DNA from: Gnomoniopsis sp. IMI 355080 | Lineage: Eukaryota > Ascomycota > Sordariomycetes > Diaporthales > Gnomoniaceae | Assembly: GCA_027946555.1 (NCBI GenBank) | Contig: JAPEVC010000160.1 | Location: 1-64,000, forward strand | Direction: 5' to 3' | Length of the DNA stretch: 64,000 bases | Shown here: positions 52,561-64,000 of the stretch, piece after piece | Layout: each line of letters starts with the position of its first letter | Numbering within the stretch: position 1 is the first letter of the stretch | The notes under the pieces: generated by a model | What the model was told of the DNA's origin: nothing | The model's database searches: none | Seen by the model: the letters and a program-made list of their open reading frames with translations, nothing else | Translations under genes and position numbers: made by a program

Positions 52561-54554
52561 GCTGAGGAATGAGGGCGTCTCTGCTTGCTGCTAGACGAAG
52601 AGGAACGTGTCACAGGTTCACTAGATACGCCGGTCATAGCCACCATTATATATAAGAATTGGACAAGTGCACAGCATACAGCACACCATCCGCTTTGTAT
52701 TCGGCTAGCCATGTCCGTGCTGACTGAAGCCGTTCCGGCGCTGATCAATATTTCCAAGGCCCTCATTAGTGATCTGCGTCTGCAATATCTAAATAGACCA
52801 GGGCAGAAGAGCAAGGATTCGCATTCAGAATGCGACACTGTACAACGATCAGCTGAACAAGTAACTCACACTTTCGCAGCTGTCATGGCATAATGCGGGG
52901 GACAAAATCGTACACGTGGTGGGCCTGAATGGTGCGATTCCACCAGAATCATTCTCATCCTCAACAAGTTTATACATCCTTCACAAAGGCACTGCTAGGT
53001 TTCACTGATGAATGAGAAGACCCACAAAATCTGCCGAGTGAAGACTGACACTTTGGGGGGAGATGTTCTAATTCAACTATGCCACATGTAAGAGTGTGGG
53101 CCGAAGACCTGAAGAAATTACGATTGAATCCCTGATGGATGCAACCTTGAACTGGACAAGAGTGACAGCTCAATCGCCGTCCGAACTTTTGTGGCGCCAG
53201 CTAACGAGTAGTTTAATTTTGATACCCGGGAATAGTTTATCTTATGCATCAGTACCTAAGCACCTCGTTTGCAGCCGTAGCCCGTAGCGGCTAGCCAATA
53301 GGCAGGTGCATTTACTGAAATGAAGGAAAGGAGCCAATCAGCGGCCAGTTCGGACTGCAACGGGTAACCAAGAAGTCTGATCCAGAAGCGCAAAAAAGGG
53401 CGGACGTCCTATCGCTTTGTATGGGGGAAAAAATCAACGCCCCTTTTTCATTTGCCTACCACTCCACCTATCAGTCGGAAGACATATATGAAACCCCTGC
53501 CCGGCCGTCCAGAATTGACCAGGCTTTCTTCTGATAGCATCTTCATTGCTTGAAAATTGCCTTGAAAGGAGTTGGTATATGTGATTCTTGAAAAGTAGAC
53601 CTATGGCAATCTCATTTCGATTACCCTACCCTAACTTCACCCAGACTTATCATACGCTAAACAAACTTTCATAGAGTACCTAGGTATATATCTAGCCCTA
53701 GCAAGCCTCAACATATAGTTGAAACTCTAACCCGGAAGCGACTGAATGAGTTTTAGCATAATTCGACGTGAACTCTCTGGGGCTGGGATCTTAAACCAGA
53801 TAACTGCAACTAGGTCAATATTCTTATAATCATAGCCCCTGTGGAGGAGTTGCCTAAGGAAGAAGTCCGGGTATAGCTACGTTAAGTAGATGAGATACTT
53901 TTAATGGGCTGAAGTAACTTATATTAGTACCTGAGGGCGAAGCAGGTGCTTCACTCGCTCCTCGTCGCTTTCCAAATTTTGGTCTTTCATACTGTCTGCA
54001 GTCTGTAGCTAGAGTTGAGAGACATGGGTCCGGTTTCAGCCTCCACTTTTACTCTCGACTTCACCTAGTATTTCGCATAAGCCGTTTCTCCTACCATCTT
54101 CCCCTCTGATAATTACACTGGCAGTTCCATATAGGTGACTATAGTTGAAAGACCAACCTCTGTGCGATTTGGCGACGTAGGGCTTCTGAACATTTATCAC
54201 ATACATGTTAATAAAGCTATTAATAGGAGACCAGAATTAAAACTCATTGAATTAGCTAGAGAGTTTTTGAAAATATTTTGTAATTCTAATGAATAAGATA
54301 TCATAATCAATACAGTAGGTACGCGTGCTTTGTAATATACCCTTTGTGGAATACTTCCCGGATTTAGAATATCGTGGGCGGTCCTGGAACTTTTATGTAG
54401 CGTTTGTTATATTAAGAATATCATAATCATGATTTCTATTAGATCTATACCAATTCTATCTGGACCTTACGGCATATCATTTATACTAGCTGGCCCAACT
54501 CCAGAGTATGCGCCGGATAAGATCGCCCTCCTTTCAAGTCATATCCAGTTAAGC
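52561..54554. other. Gene-free, partly AT-rich interval, 2 kb
   Basis: Left part is the GMC gene promoter. A TACCTAGGTA palindrome is at 53677-53686, dispersed-repeat copy B at 53727-54017, and from about 54060 to 54480 the DNA is strongly A/T-rich with many TA steps, as in RIP-degraded repeats. No gene seen. Confidence 0.55.
53727..54017 (+). repeat. Dispersed repeat, copy B, AT-shifted
   Basis: Partner of 49208-49508. Relative to copy A most substitutions are C to T or G to A (for example GAACGAG to GAATGAG, ATCTCAAA to ATCTTAAA, GAGCTGCC to GAGTTGCC), the direction expected of repeat-induced point mutation. Both copies lie in the same orientation on either side of the GMC oxidoreductase gene. 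Confidence 0.75.
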
Positions 54555-57500
54555 TTATGCCAGCAACGATGAAATTATATCCACAGCACTGTGCAGCGCC
54601 TTGGACACGGCATCAGCGTATCTAGGCTTGGCTGATATCGTGAATCTCACATGATCCTTCCGTACGCCGCTATGGACGTAGATACCTCGATCACCTGACT
54701 TCAGCATGCCACCCTCGTCCCAAAGTCGCTCCGAGATATCCCCACTTTTGTCATCATTTGTTGCTATAAGCTCTGGCATGAATCCGACTTGAGCATGTTG
54801 TCCCCACTGGCAACTTTGAATCCAAGCACGACAGGTGAAGAGAGCTGGACGCTCATCCAGGGACTTATCTCCGTTCGTCGCCGGCTTACAGTCAACAGAC
54901 AACTTCTCTTGCTCCAAAGCTTCAACAAGCGCATACATATGTCGCAGATACCCATGTCCTTGTGAAGCTCCTGTCATCAATCGCGCATGCGTCACGGCCG
55001 CCACTTCGAACAGCGATCGTAGGTGAGCTACGTCCTCTACGCCTCGGGCCGCGGCCTCAATAAAGGTCCGAGCTGCCGGAGTCATAGTCTGGACCCAGTC
55101 CACACGGCCGAATTTGAAGCGCCCAAGCGAAGCATTCTCCCATACAGGACGAATTTCACCGTCGACCATATACAGTGCCAATAGAACGCTGAGTTGGGCA
55201 GCAGAGTTAGGTGGAACACGATGCTTGTGCGTCGTCTGAGAGATAAGGCCAAGACTTGGGGTGTGGAAGGATAGATGTTCCAGTGATTGTGCCCATGATT
55301 CCTTCAGGCGTTTTTGGACTTGTTTGACACGCAGGGGAATGGTGGGATGTGAAGAGAGCGTCCATTGAAGTTCTTCCAAGTGGCACACTGCAACCGGGTC
55401 CTTGGAACCAATTGACTTGGACGATACAGGGCCTCTGCATGTGACATCTATCTCTCGCGACTGTTGGCTAAATAAAAACCGCGTCATATGGATATGAAGC
55501 CAAGCAGCGTCGAGCCCATCGAGCTTGGTGTGATTGTAAATGCCCGCGGAGAAGCCATTGGCGGTCACAGCAATCTGCATTGGCTTGTCTTGCCAACGAT
55601 TACTCAGAGGATTTATCAGTCCATTCTCAAAGAATTGCACGTGTCGTTCTCCAGCAGTTTGTGGTGCCTCATCATCAAGGCACACCACGAATGCGCAACT
55701 GTCAATGACAGCAAGGAGAGCCGCGTTGCTGGCTTCGCTCTCTAATTCGCTCCGAGCCTTTCACACTGGTCAGTGAATTGTTATCTAGGAATGAGGTTGA
55801 AGCGCTTATGGAATCTAGATACTCACTGTGGCCCACGATTCTCGGTCATCGGCTGTCAGACTGGATACACACACAAAACGTTCATTTGAAGCGCTCAGTA
55901 TAGCAGTGTATGCATTGTAGATCGAAAGAGCATCCAAAGCTTCGTTGGGCTGGGGCAGAGACATCTTGAAGATGTGACCACGCCTCAAAACGATGATGGT
56001 CTGGTTTGCAGCGTGACTGACCATGTAGTCCTCATCACACCGTGGCCGCCGAGTTGCATAGAACAACCAACGGCGGGCTTCGGAATTCAGAGGTGCGCCA
56101 TGGAGATGATCCGTAGGGACGCGCCCAGCTGTCATGTTACGGGCATATTCAAAGGCAGCCAGAGTCAGAATAGTGGCCCGTCCTGCTTGGGAGTGTCTGG
56201 GTGCGTCTGATGGATGTGCAATCACAAACTGACAGTAATCCTGCAGAGGCTCTCGAGACTTCAGCCAAAAATGCCGCTCATAGGCACTGGCCACATCTTC
56301 TGGAAGCATGTTCGCTACTCTTTGTTGAAGATGAGGCCCTGGCCCCTGCAGAAATTTGTCGATAGCATTTGATGTCGCCTGTTGCTGTTCTGCACTGTCC
56401 ACAGCACGACGTGAATCCTCGAATTGTCGGAGAACGTCTTCAAGCTGGGGAAGAGGGAGCTCAGGCAGTGCTACATCCTTTCCTGTATCAGCTGTCGTCT
56501 CCCCATCACGAGGACTAACTCCATTCGCCATCGAATCTGTGCCGTCCTTGGCCTTCTGATTTGCAATCCCCGAGCTCACTCGAACACGAGACACGACCTT
56601 TTCCGCAAGGGCGTGAATAGTCTGATCGGTCAATATCTCCGCCGATTGAAGAGGTGCACTGTATTCACGCATGATCCAGTTGCGCAGCTCAATAGAAACG
56701 AGGGAATCAAGACCGAGCGCCAAGATTGACCCCTCGCGGGGATCAATGAGTCTGGTATCGACGGAAATAAGCCGTGCTAGATGGCCAGTGATTCCGGCGG
56801 CTGCTAGATCAATAGCCACTTCCCGATTCCCGCAGGACAAGGCTTCTGCAAACGAAACGAGATTGACGTTGGATGATGGCTGGCCAGTCAAGGCCGCTGC
56901 GGAAAGATTGAGACCGCGGACATGACAGAATAAAGCCGAATGGACCGTGCCGTTGTGTGTGGTCGCATTTGCGAGTGACGAGGAGTCGAAACCGATGATG
57001 GCCTGAGGTTGGCGATTTGTGTTCACATCCTCGAGAGCGAAATCAAAGTAACGCTCCATCTCATCAGGGTGAATGGCTCGTAGACCGGCGCGGCGGATGT
57101 TACTTAGCCTCGTCTCATCATCGACCGTGAGTTGGGCATCCTCAATCCATCCTATGTCAAGAGACAAGAATCGGCATCCGGAATCCTTCCGCGACTGAGC
57201 TATGGCGTCTTGGACAGCATTTCCAGCGTTGTAGCTGGCCTGGCCGCTGTTACCGATAATGTTTGCCGCGGAGGAAAGCATGATGAAAAAATCGAGGTGG
57301 GACGACGCGAACGCTTGTTCTAGATTGAACGTGCCATCGATCTTGACTTTGGAGGCAGTAAGAAACTCATCGTGGTTCATCGTCTCAAGAGTCCGGTCCT
57401 GCGAGAGTCAGAGTTAGCACGCCAGTAGGTACGTGCAGAGAAGATGAAATGTTGGAAACCTACATGAATGACAGCGGCTGACTGGATGACGCCTCGCACT

Positions 57501-60500
57501 GGAGGCACACCCTGTTTGACCAATGCGGCGGCGGCCTCGCATACGCTGGCTCTGCTTGTGATGTCGCAGGTCACGCAAATTAGGGTACAGTCTGCGTGGA
57601 CTTTATGAAGGCCTGCCTGCAGGCGTCCATGCTCCGCTGGATCAGCATCTTTCCGTGACAAGGTCACGAGATACCTCGCACCGCGCCGTGCCATTAAGTA
57701 TAACAGGCGCCGGCCCAGGTCACCGAGCCCTCCGCTGACAACGTATGAGGCGTTCTTGTTGCCCCATTTGACATCCAAGGTTGGACATGGCGCGATGACT
57801 ACCGGGACGAGCGATTCGTGACCTGCTACAAGGACGATCTTATCACAGTCTCTTCTCTCGGCGAGGTGGCGAGCTTGCTTTAGCTGGCTGACATCTCTTA
57901 CGCAAATATCCAGCCCTAACATCAGACTTGCGAGCTCTTCCATGGCGGGCCTTGCTTGTATTATCAGGCCAGCTATTAGTTCAGGTCTTTCGCGCAAGAC
58001 GTCCTCTATGTTGCAGTAGAATATACTCGCATTCTTTGGGAGCTTGAAGGGACTTTGCGTGGGCCTGTCGTGTGTGGCGGACGCATCGTCTGCGTGGATG
58101 ATCACCAAGCTTCCGAAGGGCTTAAGCGGTAAGTCCACCGGGGCTGGAACTTGCTCTGAACTGGTTTGAAGAATGACATCGAATTTATGGTCGGGGACTT
58201 TCTGCGATAGGGACAGCCTCCGCAAAATAAGCACCTGACTCGACGGCATAGCAAGCTCGTCTTCCATCCTTTGAGCTTCAGAAACGTTGGCTGCGCAGAG
58301 CGTGACGACCGCCCCGATCCACCGACAAACGGCGAGAGCGGCCCTGCCGACTGAAGAGAGCGCCCCGTGAATGAGCACCGTCTGGTGTGCTGTAAGATGG
58401 GCAAGGCCATGCAGAGCGTACAACGCTGCCAGAGTGTCGACTAGCATCGCCGCACCGACAGAAAATGGGAAATCCTCTGGCAAGCGTCCGGCATTTGCGG
58501 AGTCAATGCGCAATGTGTTTGCACCGAGAGAAGATGGAGGGCCGAGAGCGAATATGTGGTTCCCAGGAGCAATGCCTCGAACAGCTGCGCCCACTGCCGT
58601 CACCACCCCGGCGTATTCATTGTAGAGTGCAGACGTTCCGGATTTGGGGAATGTGACTGCGCGAACCTGTAGCTGGATCGCTTCGGGTCCTTCTAAGTCC
58701 ACGACTTTTGTCCCATTTTGCTCCACCCAGGCCGGGTCAGTCGTATGTTGATTCTGGCGATAGTTTGTGCTTGAGAGCGATAGAGCCCGTGTGGGATTCA
58801 AAAATGGCCGCGACATGACCGCCGGGAACTCATCATCTTGTTTGCCCACAGCACGATTGAGTGACAAGCTCTTGAGCAAACGCGGAACCCGAACTGTCCC
58901 TCGCGCATCTATCTTGTACTCTCGTTCCAGGAGCTGCGGTGCATTGAGGCGAGTGGAAACGGTGATCAGGCGTTTGATTACCTCAAGCAGGCGATTTGTG
59001 TCGAGTTGAAGCATTTCTGGGGCAACATGCATCGTTACAAGACTCAGATTGTCATTCTCTGCGTGAGCCGTGCGGGCTACGCCAGTGATCTGATACATCC
59101 TGGGGTCGTCGGTCGCGAGCCAAAGGACACGCCCCGAACGTTTCAGCAGCGTAACCGCAGCGTCAAATTGACAAGAATCCGAGAGGATGGGTCGAAATCC
59201 GTCCTCGACGACGATAACCCAGTCATCATCGGCTGTTGACCCGACTGTGTTAGTACTCAATACGTTACAGGTCACTTTAGCACTCAAGCTCTGCAGACCG
59301 GCCTCCAGCATATTGACCCAAAGTGGTATAGCTTGCGTTGGAGACTGAGTTAAAATGCTAATAGCGATGTTGGGGGTCGTTGTCTCAACAGGCAGACAAG
59401 GGCGTGCAACGACGATCAAGGCATCTCGGGTGGTGTCGATGAAGGAGATTTGTATATCCAGGAGTGCTCCACGGATAAGATCATGTTCATGTGAGGCAAT
59501 TTTTGTAGCGTCCTTTAAGTCTAGCAACACGAATCCATTCTCCTTCACAGCCCTCGAGGCTTGAAGCAAAGATTCGGTGCTTGAGACAAGTACGACGTCG
59601 TATGTGCGTGATTGGGGCCCCTCCTGATCAGAGGCGCCGGAACTTGAGCCAAAAGTATGATAGCGCACTGGATATCCCAAGAGTCGTTTGCGAGCTTTTT
59701 CCAACATTGCCGAGCTCTCATCGACAATATCATACGTCGGAACTGTCAAGTTGTGATTGTCCAGAGCCCGGAGGAACACTGAAGAGATATTGAGTTCACC
59801 TGCACCGATTGCCAGCACAGACAACTCGGCCCCAAGCTTAAATATGATGTGTTCAACGAGTTCAGCAATTCTTGGGGCCGGGGAGAGATCGTCTACGCGA
59901 ACGTTTGCCACATCTGACCTCCAGTCAAGCTCATAGCAGATGCCTGGCGTATTGTTCTCTTCAAGGGCGCTGGACTGAGACGCGAGGCTCCGGAGAACAA
60001 TGCCAGAGATATCGATCAAAGATGTTTCCCCAGCTGTGACTTCCATATCGACGTTAGCTACGCTGGATCGGCACGACATCACCCTGGTCACCACCTGCAG
60101 CTGTGATCTCGCCATCCAAGGAACATCGCCTTTTGCGGACAGAACAAGCTCGCCTATGCGGACTGGCATTATGGAGCCTTTTCCAATGTTGCGCACAACA
60201 CAAGGAATTGCGGAGTGAATCATGACATCCAGCGTTGTAGGGTGAACGAGATGTGGCTCCTGATGCTGTTTCGGCATGATGGCCGCGGTGTCGGGGATCT
60301 CTATCCAGGCAACTGAATTCTTCGCACCTGTACCTAACTTGAGGCGCTTAATCCCTTTGAAAGTCGTTCCATACTGGTTCCCGTCTGCCGCGAGCTCGCG
60401 ATATATGTCCTCGGCACTGAGGTCGAGTGGTGAAGTTACCTGCTGGGGTGCCAGGTCTTCCGGAGCCGACATCTCTCCCGGTTGCGAATCCAGCAGATCA

Positions 60501-63500
60501 TCGTAGCCTTGAGATATCAGTCCTTCTACTTGTCCAGCGCAATGCTCGTGCCATTTTTCGTCCACATAGGCGGCAATTGAGAAGGTAAATCCGAGGAGAG
60601 TATTTGGGCACGGTTTCAGGCTGATCTGCATCTCCACCCGTTCCGGGGTATCAGGGACCACCAACGCCCTTATGAAAGACACGTCTCGTAGGATCACCTG
60701 CGTCAGTGAGCGTTGCGGGTGGCGCTCCTGAGCGATTTGTCTGAGGGCCTCAATCGCCATACAGAGGTACCCAGAGCCGGGAAATACAGCCTGGTGATCA
60801 ATGATATGATGTGCAAGCCAGGGCAAAGTATTGAGGCTGATCATGTGGCGCCACCGTGGTTCAATAGTCGTGGCTTCGGCGGAACGCACCCCGAGAAGGT
60901 CGTGATAAGGATTCCGGCGCATACGGTATTCACGGCTGATACGCGATTCGTACCAATGCTTGGTGGAATGGTCCCCTATATTTCGATTAGTGTCTTTATA
61001 TACACAATTCGAGGGATCTCGGGGTATCGAACTCTGTAACTTACAAGGATATGTTGGCAGGTTCGTTATGACATTTGCCTTGTCGGCGCCTGGGCAAAGA
61101 GACAAGGAGGCGTCCATGTCGATGCTTGCACCACGTTCGAACAGCTTCCCTATGAGAGCAAGCGTGGAATATACAGCACTCCGTTTTCTCTGCAAAACGG
61201 AAAGATAGTTGAACGGTTTGGGTTTGTCCAGTCCATCAAGTTTCGTGAGAGTCTGACGGACTGGGCCAGCAAGAGCAGAGTGCGGTCCAATCTCAACGTA
61301 AACGTGATCTTGACCGTCAATATGACAACGAGCGAGTTGCTGCAGAGCATCAGAGAACCTGACCGGCGATACGAGATTAGAAACCCAATACTCGGCGCCA
61401 AAGTCCAATAACTTCAATCCGCCGGACACAGATGAGAAGAAAGCAATGTTTGTCCTCTCGTCTCCTTTCTCGTGCCCCATTCCCGCAAGACAAGATCTAT
61501 AGCTACCTCCGATGGCACGCATATGGTGGGAGTGATATGCTGTGTCTACGAGCAAGCGACGGTGGAAGATTGTAGCACCGTTCTGGCTTCGTGCAGCCTC
61601 GAGGCGGCTAGCGACCTCATCAATGGCATCGGCGTCCCCTGATATTGTGACACTTTGAGGACTGTTTATACACGCCAGGCAGGCTTTACCTTTGCTCAGA
61701 CCCTTCGTGTATGGGAGTGCTTCTTCCTCGCCAAGCCCAACTGAGAGCATCGCGCCACGTGGTAGGCCTTGTGAATTAGCGGTCGCTGCCATAAAACCTC
61801 GGTGATATGACACAAGCAGCGCTTGTCTGATATCAATATGTCCAGCCGTGTATGCGGCGGCGATCTCTCCACTTGAGTGACCGACTACAGCCGTGGGCTT
61901 GATGCCAAAACTGCGCAGCATTTCGACCAAGGCAATCTGGACAGCTGTTGTTGCTGGCTGAGCTATCTCTGCAGTATTGATTCTTGTCGAGTCGGCATGG
62001 AGAAGCTCTTCCTCTAGATCCCATGTTGCACCCAGGTCGGACAGTATGCGGCTGGAACTCTGGATAGAGTCACGGAACTTTGAATGCGGAGTCTGACTGG
62101 ATAACAACTCGCGACCCATGCCGGCCCATTGAGCACCCTGTCCTGTGAACACAAAGCTGATGTGTAGTTGCCCATTGGCAGAATGTTGTAGTAAGCTGGA
62201 ATTCCTCACGTCTTGGTACAAAGCTGCCAGAAGGGACTCTTGATCCGTCGCCACGCAACTATGTCGCCAGAGCAGAGCGGATCGGCGAGAGCAAAGCGTG
62301 TATGATAGATCCATTAGTGGTGCACGCGGTTGTTGCTTGAGCCAGTCGTAGTAAGACGTGATCATTGCTGCAAGCGAAGCTTTACTGTTGGCCGATAATA
62401 CGAATAGGTGAGGGTTGTCAATATGCGGAAGATCCAGAGAAGATGGCCTTTTGTGCGGAGTCAGGAACCTTTCAATGATGGCGACAGCATTAGTCCCTCC
62501 GAAACCGAAGCTGTTGATTGAGATACGTGGTGGACTGTGCCCATCGTTGTCGTCCATTCTTTGTGGCCAAGGGAGTAGCTCGGTTGGGATTACCATGCCG
62601 TTCAGTGGTAAGTCGGGTTTGTATTCCACAAGACCGGCAGTGGGAGGGATTTGGAGGTGATGAAGGATGAGCACGGCTTTGACAAGACTGGCGAGTCCAC
62701 TGACGTTCTCGGTGTGTCCAATATTGCCCTTAATGGAGCCGACGTGTAGCGGCTGACCTTGTCCCCGGCCATGGTTGGGAAATACCATGCTCAATGCCGT
62801 GAGCTCTTGACGGTCACCGGCTTGAGTGCCAGTACCGTGAGCTTCCACATAATGAATATCCTAGAAAACGTAAACTCAGCTTTTCTGCGGAAGTTTCGAT
62901 GTTCTCGAAGATTTCAGATCCTTAAAAAATCCTCATAGAAAAAAGGTGTTGAAGGTGTTGTTGGAAACTTACCTGAGGGCCTAGGCCAGCTCGCTTCAAA
63001 GCAGCAACAATGAGTCGCTCTTGTGCCGAACTATTGGGGTAGGTTATACCAGAAGCCGTGTAACCGTCTTGATTCACAGCGGTGCTGCGAAATACGGCAC
63101 GTATTGAATCTCGGTCTGCAATGGCGTCCTCAAGGCGCTTCAGAACAAAGACAACACATCCTTCTCCCCGACCGTATCCAGTACCACGACTGTCAAAAGG
63201 ATAGCTTCGTCCGGTGTCGCTGATAAGATGGAGGCCACTCATTCCAATATGATGATCTGGGGCCAAGGTCAAGTTACTGGCCGCGACGATGGCTGCGCTC
63301 GACTCGCCTTGGTTGAGACTGGTGCAAGCTTGATGTAGAGCAACAATCCCACCCGATCAGGCTGTATCAAGCGTCATTGAAGGGCCCTGCATGTTGAAGG
63401 CGTACGAGATCCGATTCGAAACCACCGCTTCCTCCGTTCCAGTCAAATAGTACGTGGGCAGGTTGAGCGGATCCTTGTACAGGTTGCGATCGAAGTCCGA

Positions 63501-63899
63501 TGTGAAAGTGGGCGTAAAGACAGCAGTACTGGACCCAGAACATGCTTCGAGTGTCATGCCTGAATTTTCCAAGGCTTCATAGGTAACCTCAAGCAAAATC
63601 CGGATTTGCGGATCCATGGCGGCTGCTTGTGGGGGCGACAGGCGGAAAAAGGCGTGGTCAAAATCGCGCACATCGCCATCAATGAAGTGCCCGCCCGGAT
63701 GGTTATTCGTGCCGTTTGGGTCATCTCCGCTTGGGTGATAGAATGCATTCTCGTTAAAGCGATCAGCTGGTGTTGGAGTCCAGGTCTCCTTGCCTCCCGT
63801 GAGTACATCCCATAACTTGCCAGTATCGTTGGCGCCGCCTGGCAGGCGACAGGATAGACCAACGATAGCAATTGGGACATCACGGCCACTCTTTGCCAT
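54555..63899 (-). CDS. Highly reducing type I polyketide synthase with C-terminal carnitine-acyltransferase-type domain; TGA at the KS active-site cysteine
   Basis: Five exons: 63899-62973, 62860-61045, 60975-57464, 57398-55827 and 55757-54555, about 3,009 codons. KS: codon 181, where DTACSGG is expected, is TGA (63359-63357), while partner His317 (VEAHGTGT) and His358 (NIGHT) are present. MAT: FVFTGQGAQWAGMG with Ser638 in GHSSGE. DH: His971 in HHIIDHQAVFPGSGY, with His where the motif usually has Gly, and LVHPTTLD. C-MeT: reduced nucleotide site (VLAIGAGELN). ER: weakened VLIHGALSSVG. KR: GGLGDLG, SSAAN and GQASYNAGN (Tyr2141). ACP: Ser2317 in LGLDSL. Release domain: DYCQFVIAHP, LHGAPLNSEARRWLFYATRR and catalytic His2685 in YNHTKLDG, as in choline/carnitine acyltransferases, a release type known from Trichoderma virens Tv6-931. 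A 69-nt intron (60976-61044) is itself open in frame, and its removal restores LPTYPWDHSTKHW. Apart from the TGA, no stop or frameshift interrupts the gene, so it is a very recent pseudogene, an error, or a recoded gene. Confidence 0.88.
63357..63359 (-). other. In-frame TGA at the ketosynthase catalytic cysteine codon
   Basis: Read on the minus strand the bases are CTT GAT ACA GCC TGA TCG GGT GGG, that is L-D-T-A-stop-S-G-G. Family members have Cys at this place. A single change from TGC or TGT at the third base (63357) explains it. No GT/AG pair nearby could splice it out and keep the motif. Confidence 0.9.
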
Positions 63900-64000
63900 A
63901 CTGAGGAACTAACCAAAAGCAAGAGCAGCAAATTTACGACGTGTATTTGACCAGCCTGCTCAACAAGTAAGGTTAGAAGGAGGCTGAGCTTGATTGCGTC
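63900..64000. promoter_or_regulatory. 5' flank of the PKS gene (window edge)
   Basis: Only 101 bp upstream of the PKS start are in the window. Nothing specific is recognisable; the rest of any gene cluster would lie beyond the right edge. Confidence 0.3.

Noticed and set aside
63357..63359. Selenocysteine insertion as the default explanation of the KS TGA
   Set aside because: Chemically attractive, but ascomycetes are not known to carry the selenocysteine machinery, and no SECIS-like element can be judged from this window. Kept only as a test in the findings.
1..64000. tRNA genes, rRNA, CRISPR arrays
   Set aside because: I looked for B-box-like GGTTCGAATCC patterns and regularly spaced repeats by eye and saw none convincing. 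A tRNA scan would be decisive.

Overview
The window is chromosomal DNA of a filamentous ascomycete (Pezizomycotina, probably Sordariomycetes). Three things point there: genes carry short GT-AG introns of about 50-110 nt with CTGAC/CTAAT-type branch sites; the gene families are fungal (TRAPPII subunit Trs130, CSC1-type channel, bZIP with DUF3425, highly reducing PKS, GT71); and gene-free stretches contain degraded, AT-shifted repeats of the kind left by RIP. I name no species.

Layout. 1-8 kb: a family III CoA-transferase running off the left edge (-), a lambda-crystallin/carnitine-dehydrogenase-like 3-hydroxyacyl-CoA dehydrogenase (-), a YWTD beta-propeller protein (+), and a divergent pair of related, apparently secreted proteins of unknown function (4778-5110 and 5902-6873). 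8-21 kb is a housekeeping block: a dynamin-like GTPase (-), a CSC1/OSCA-type channel (+, three exons) and Trs130/TRAPPC10 (+, two exons). 21-33 kb is a co-oriented minus-strand run: zinc alcohol dehydrogenase, GH1 beta-glucosidase with a GPI-like tail, a four-exon SnoaL-like protein, a bZIP/DUF3425 regulator, a GH30 endo-beta-1,6-galactanase type enzyme and a GT71 mannosyltransferase. 35-40 kb: an AKR7-type aldo-keto reductase and a second dynamin-like gene whose best splice model carries an in-frame stop. About 5 kb without a gene follows, then a cAMP-receptor-like GPCR (44.9-47.4 kb), a small secreted protein, a secreted GMC oxidoreductase lying between two copies of a dispersed repeat, and finally a large highly reducing PKS (54.6-63.9 kb, minus strand, five exons).

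The most striking observation is in that PKS. Its reading frame is intact over about 3,000 codons, with KS, MAT, DH, a degenerate C-MeT, a degenerate ER, KR, ACP and a C-terminal carnitine-acyltransferase-type release domain. The codon for the ketosynthase catalytic cysteine is TGA. One base therefore removes both the nucleophile and the rest of the protein. Taken with the second dynamin gene, this suggests recent gene loss by point nonsense, unless an assembly error or recoding is involved.

Genes that may work together are the GH1, GH30, GT71 and bZIP run (carbohydrate processing) and possibly the CoA-transferase and dehydrogenase pair (acyl-CoA or carnitine-type metabolism). Both links are inferred from position and family only. 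Several final or first exons reported here were worked out by eye from splice signals and reading phase; transcript data would test them.
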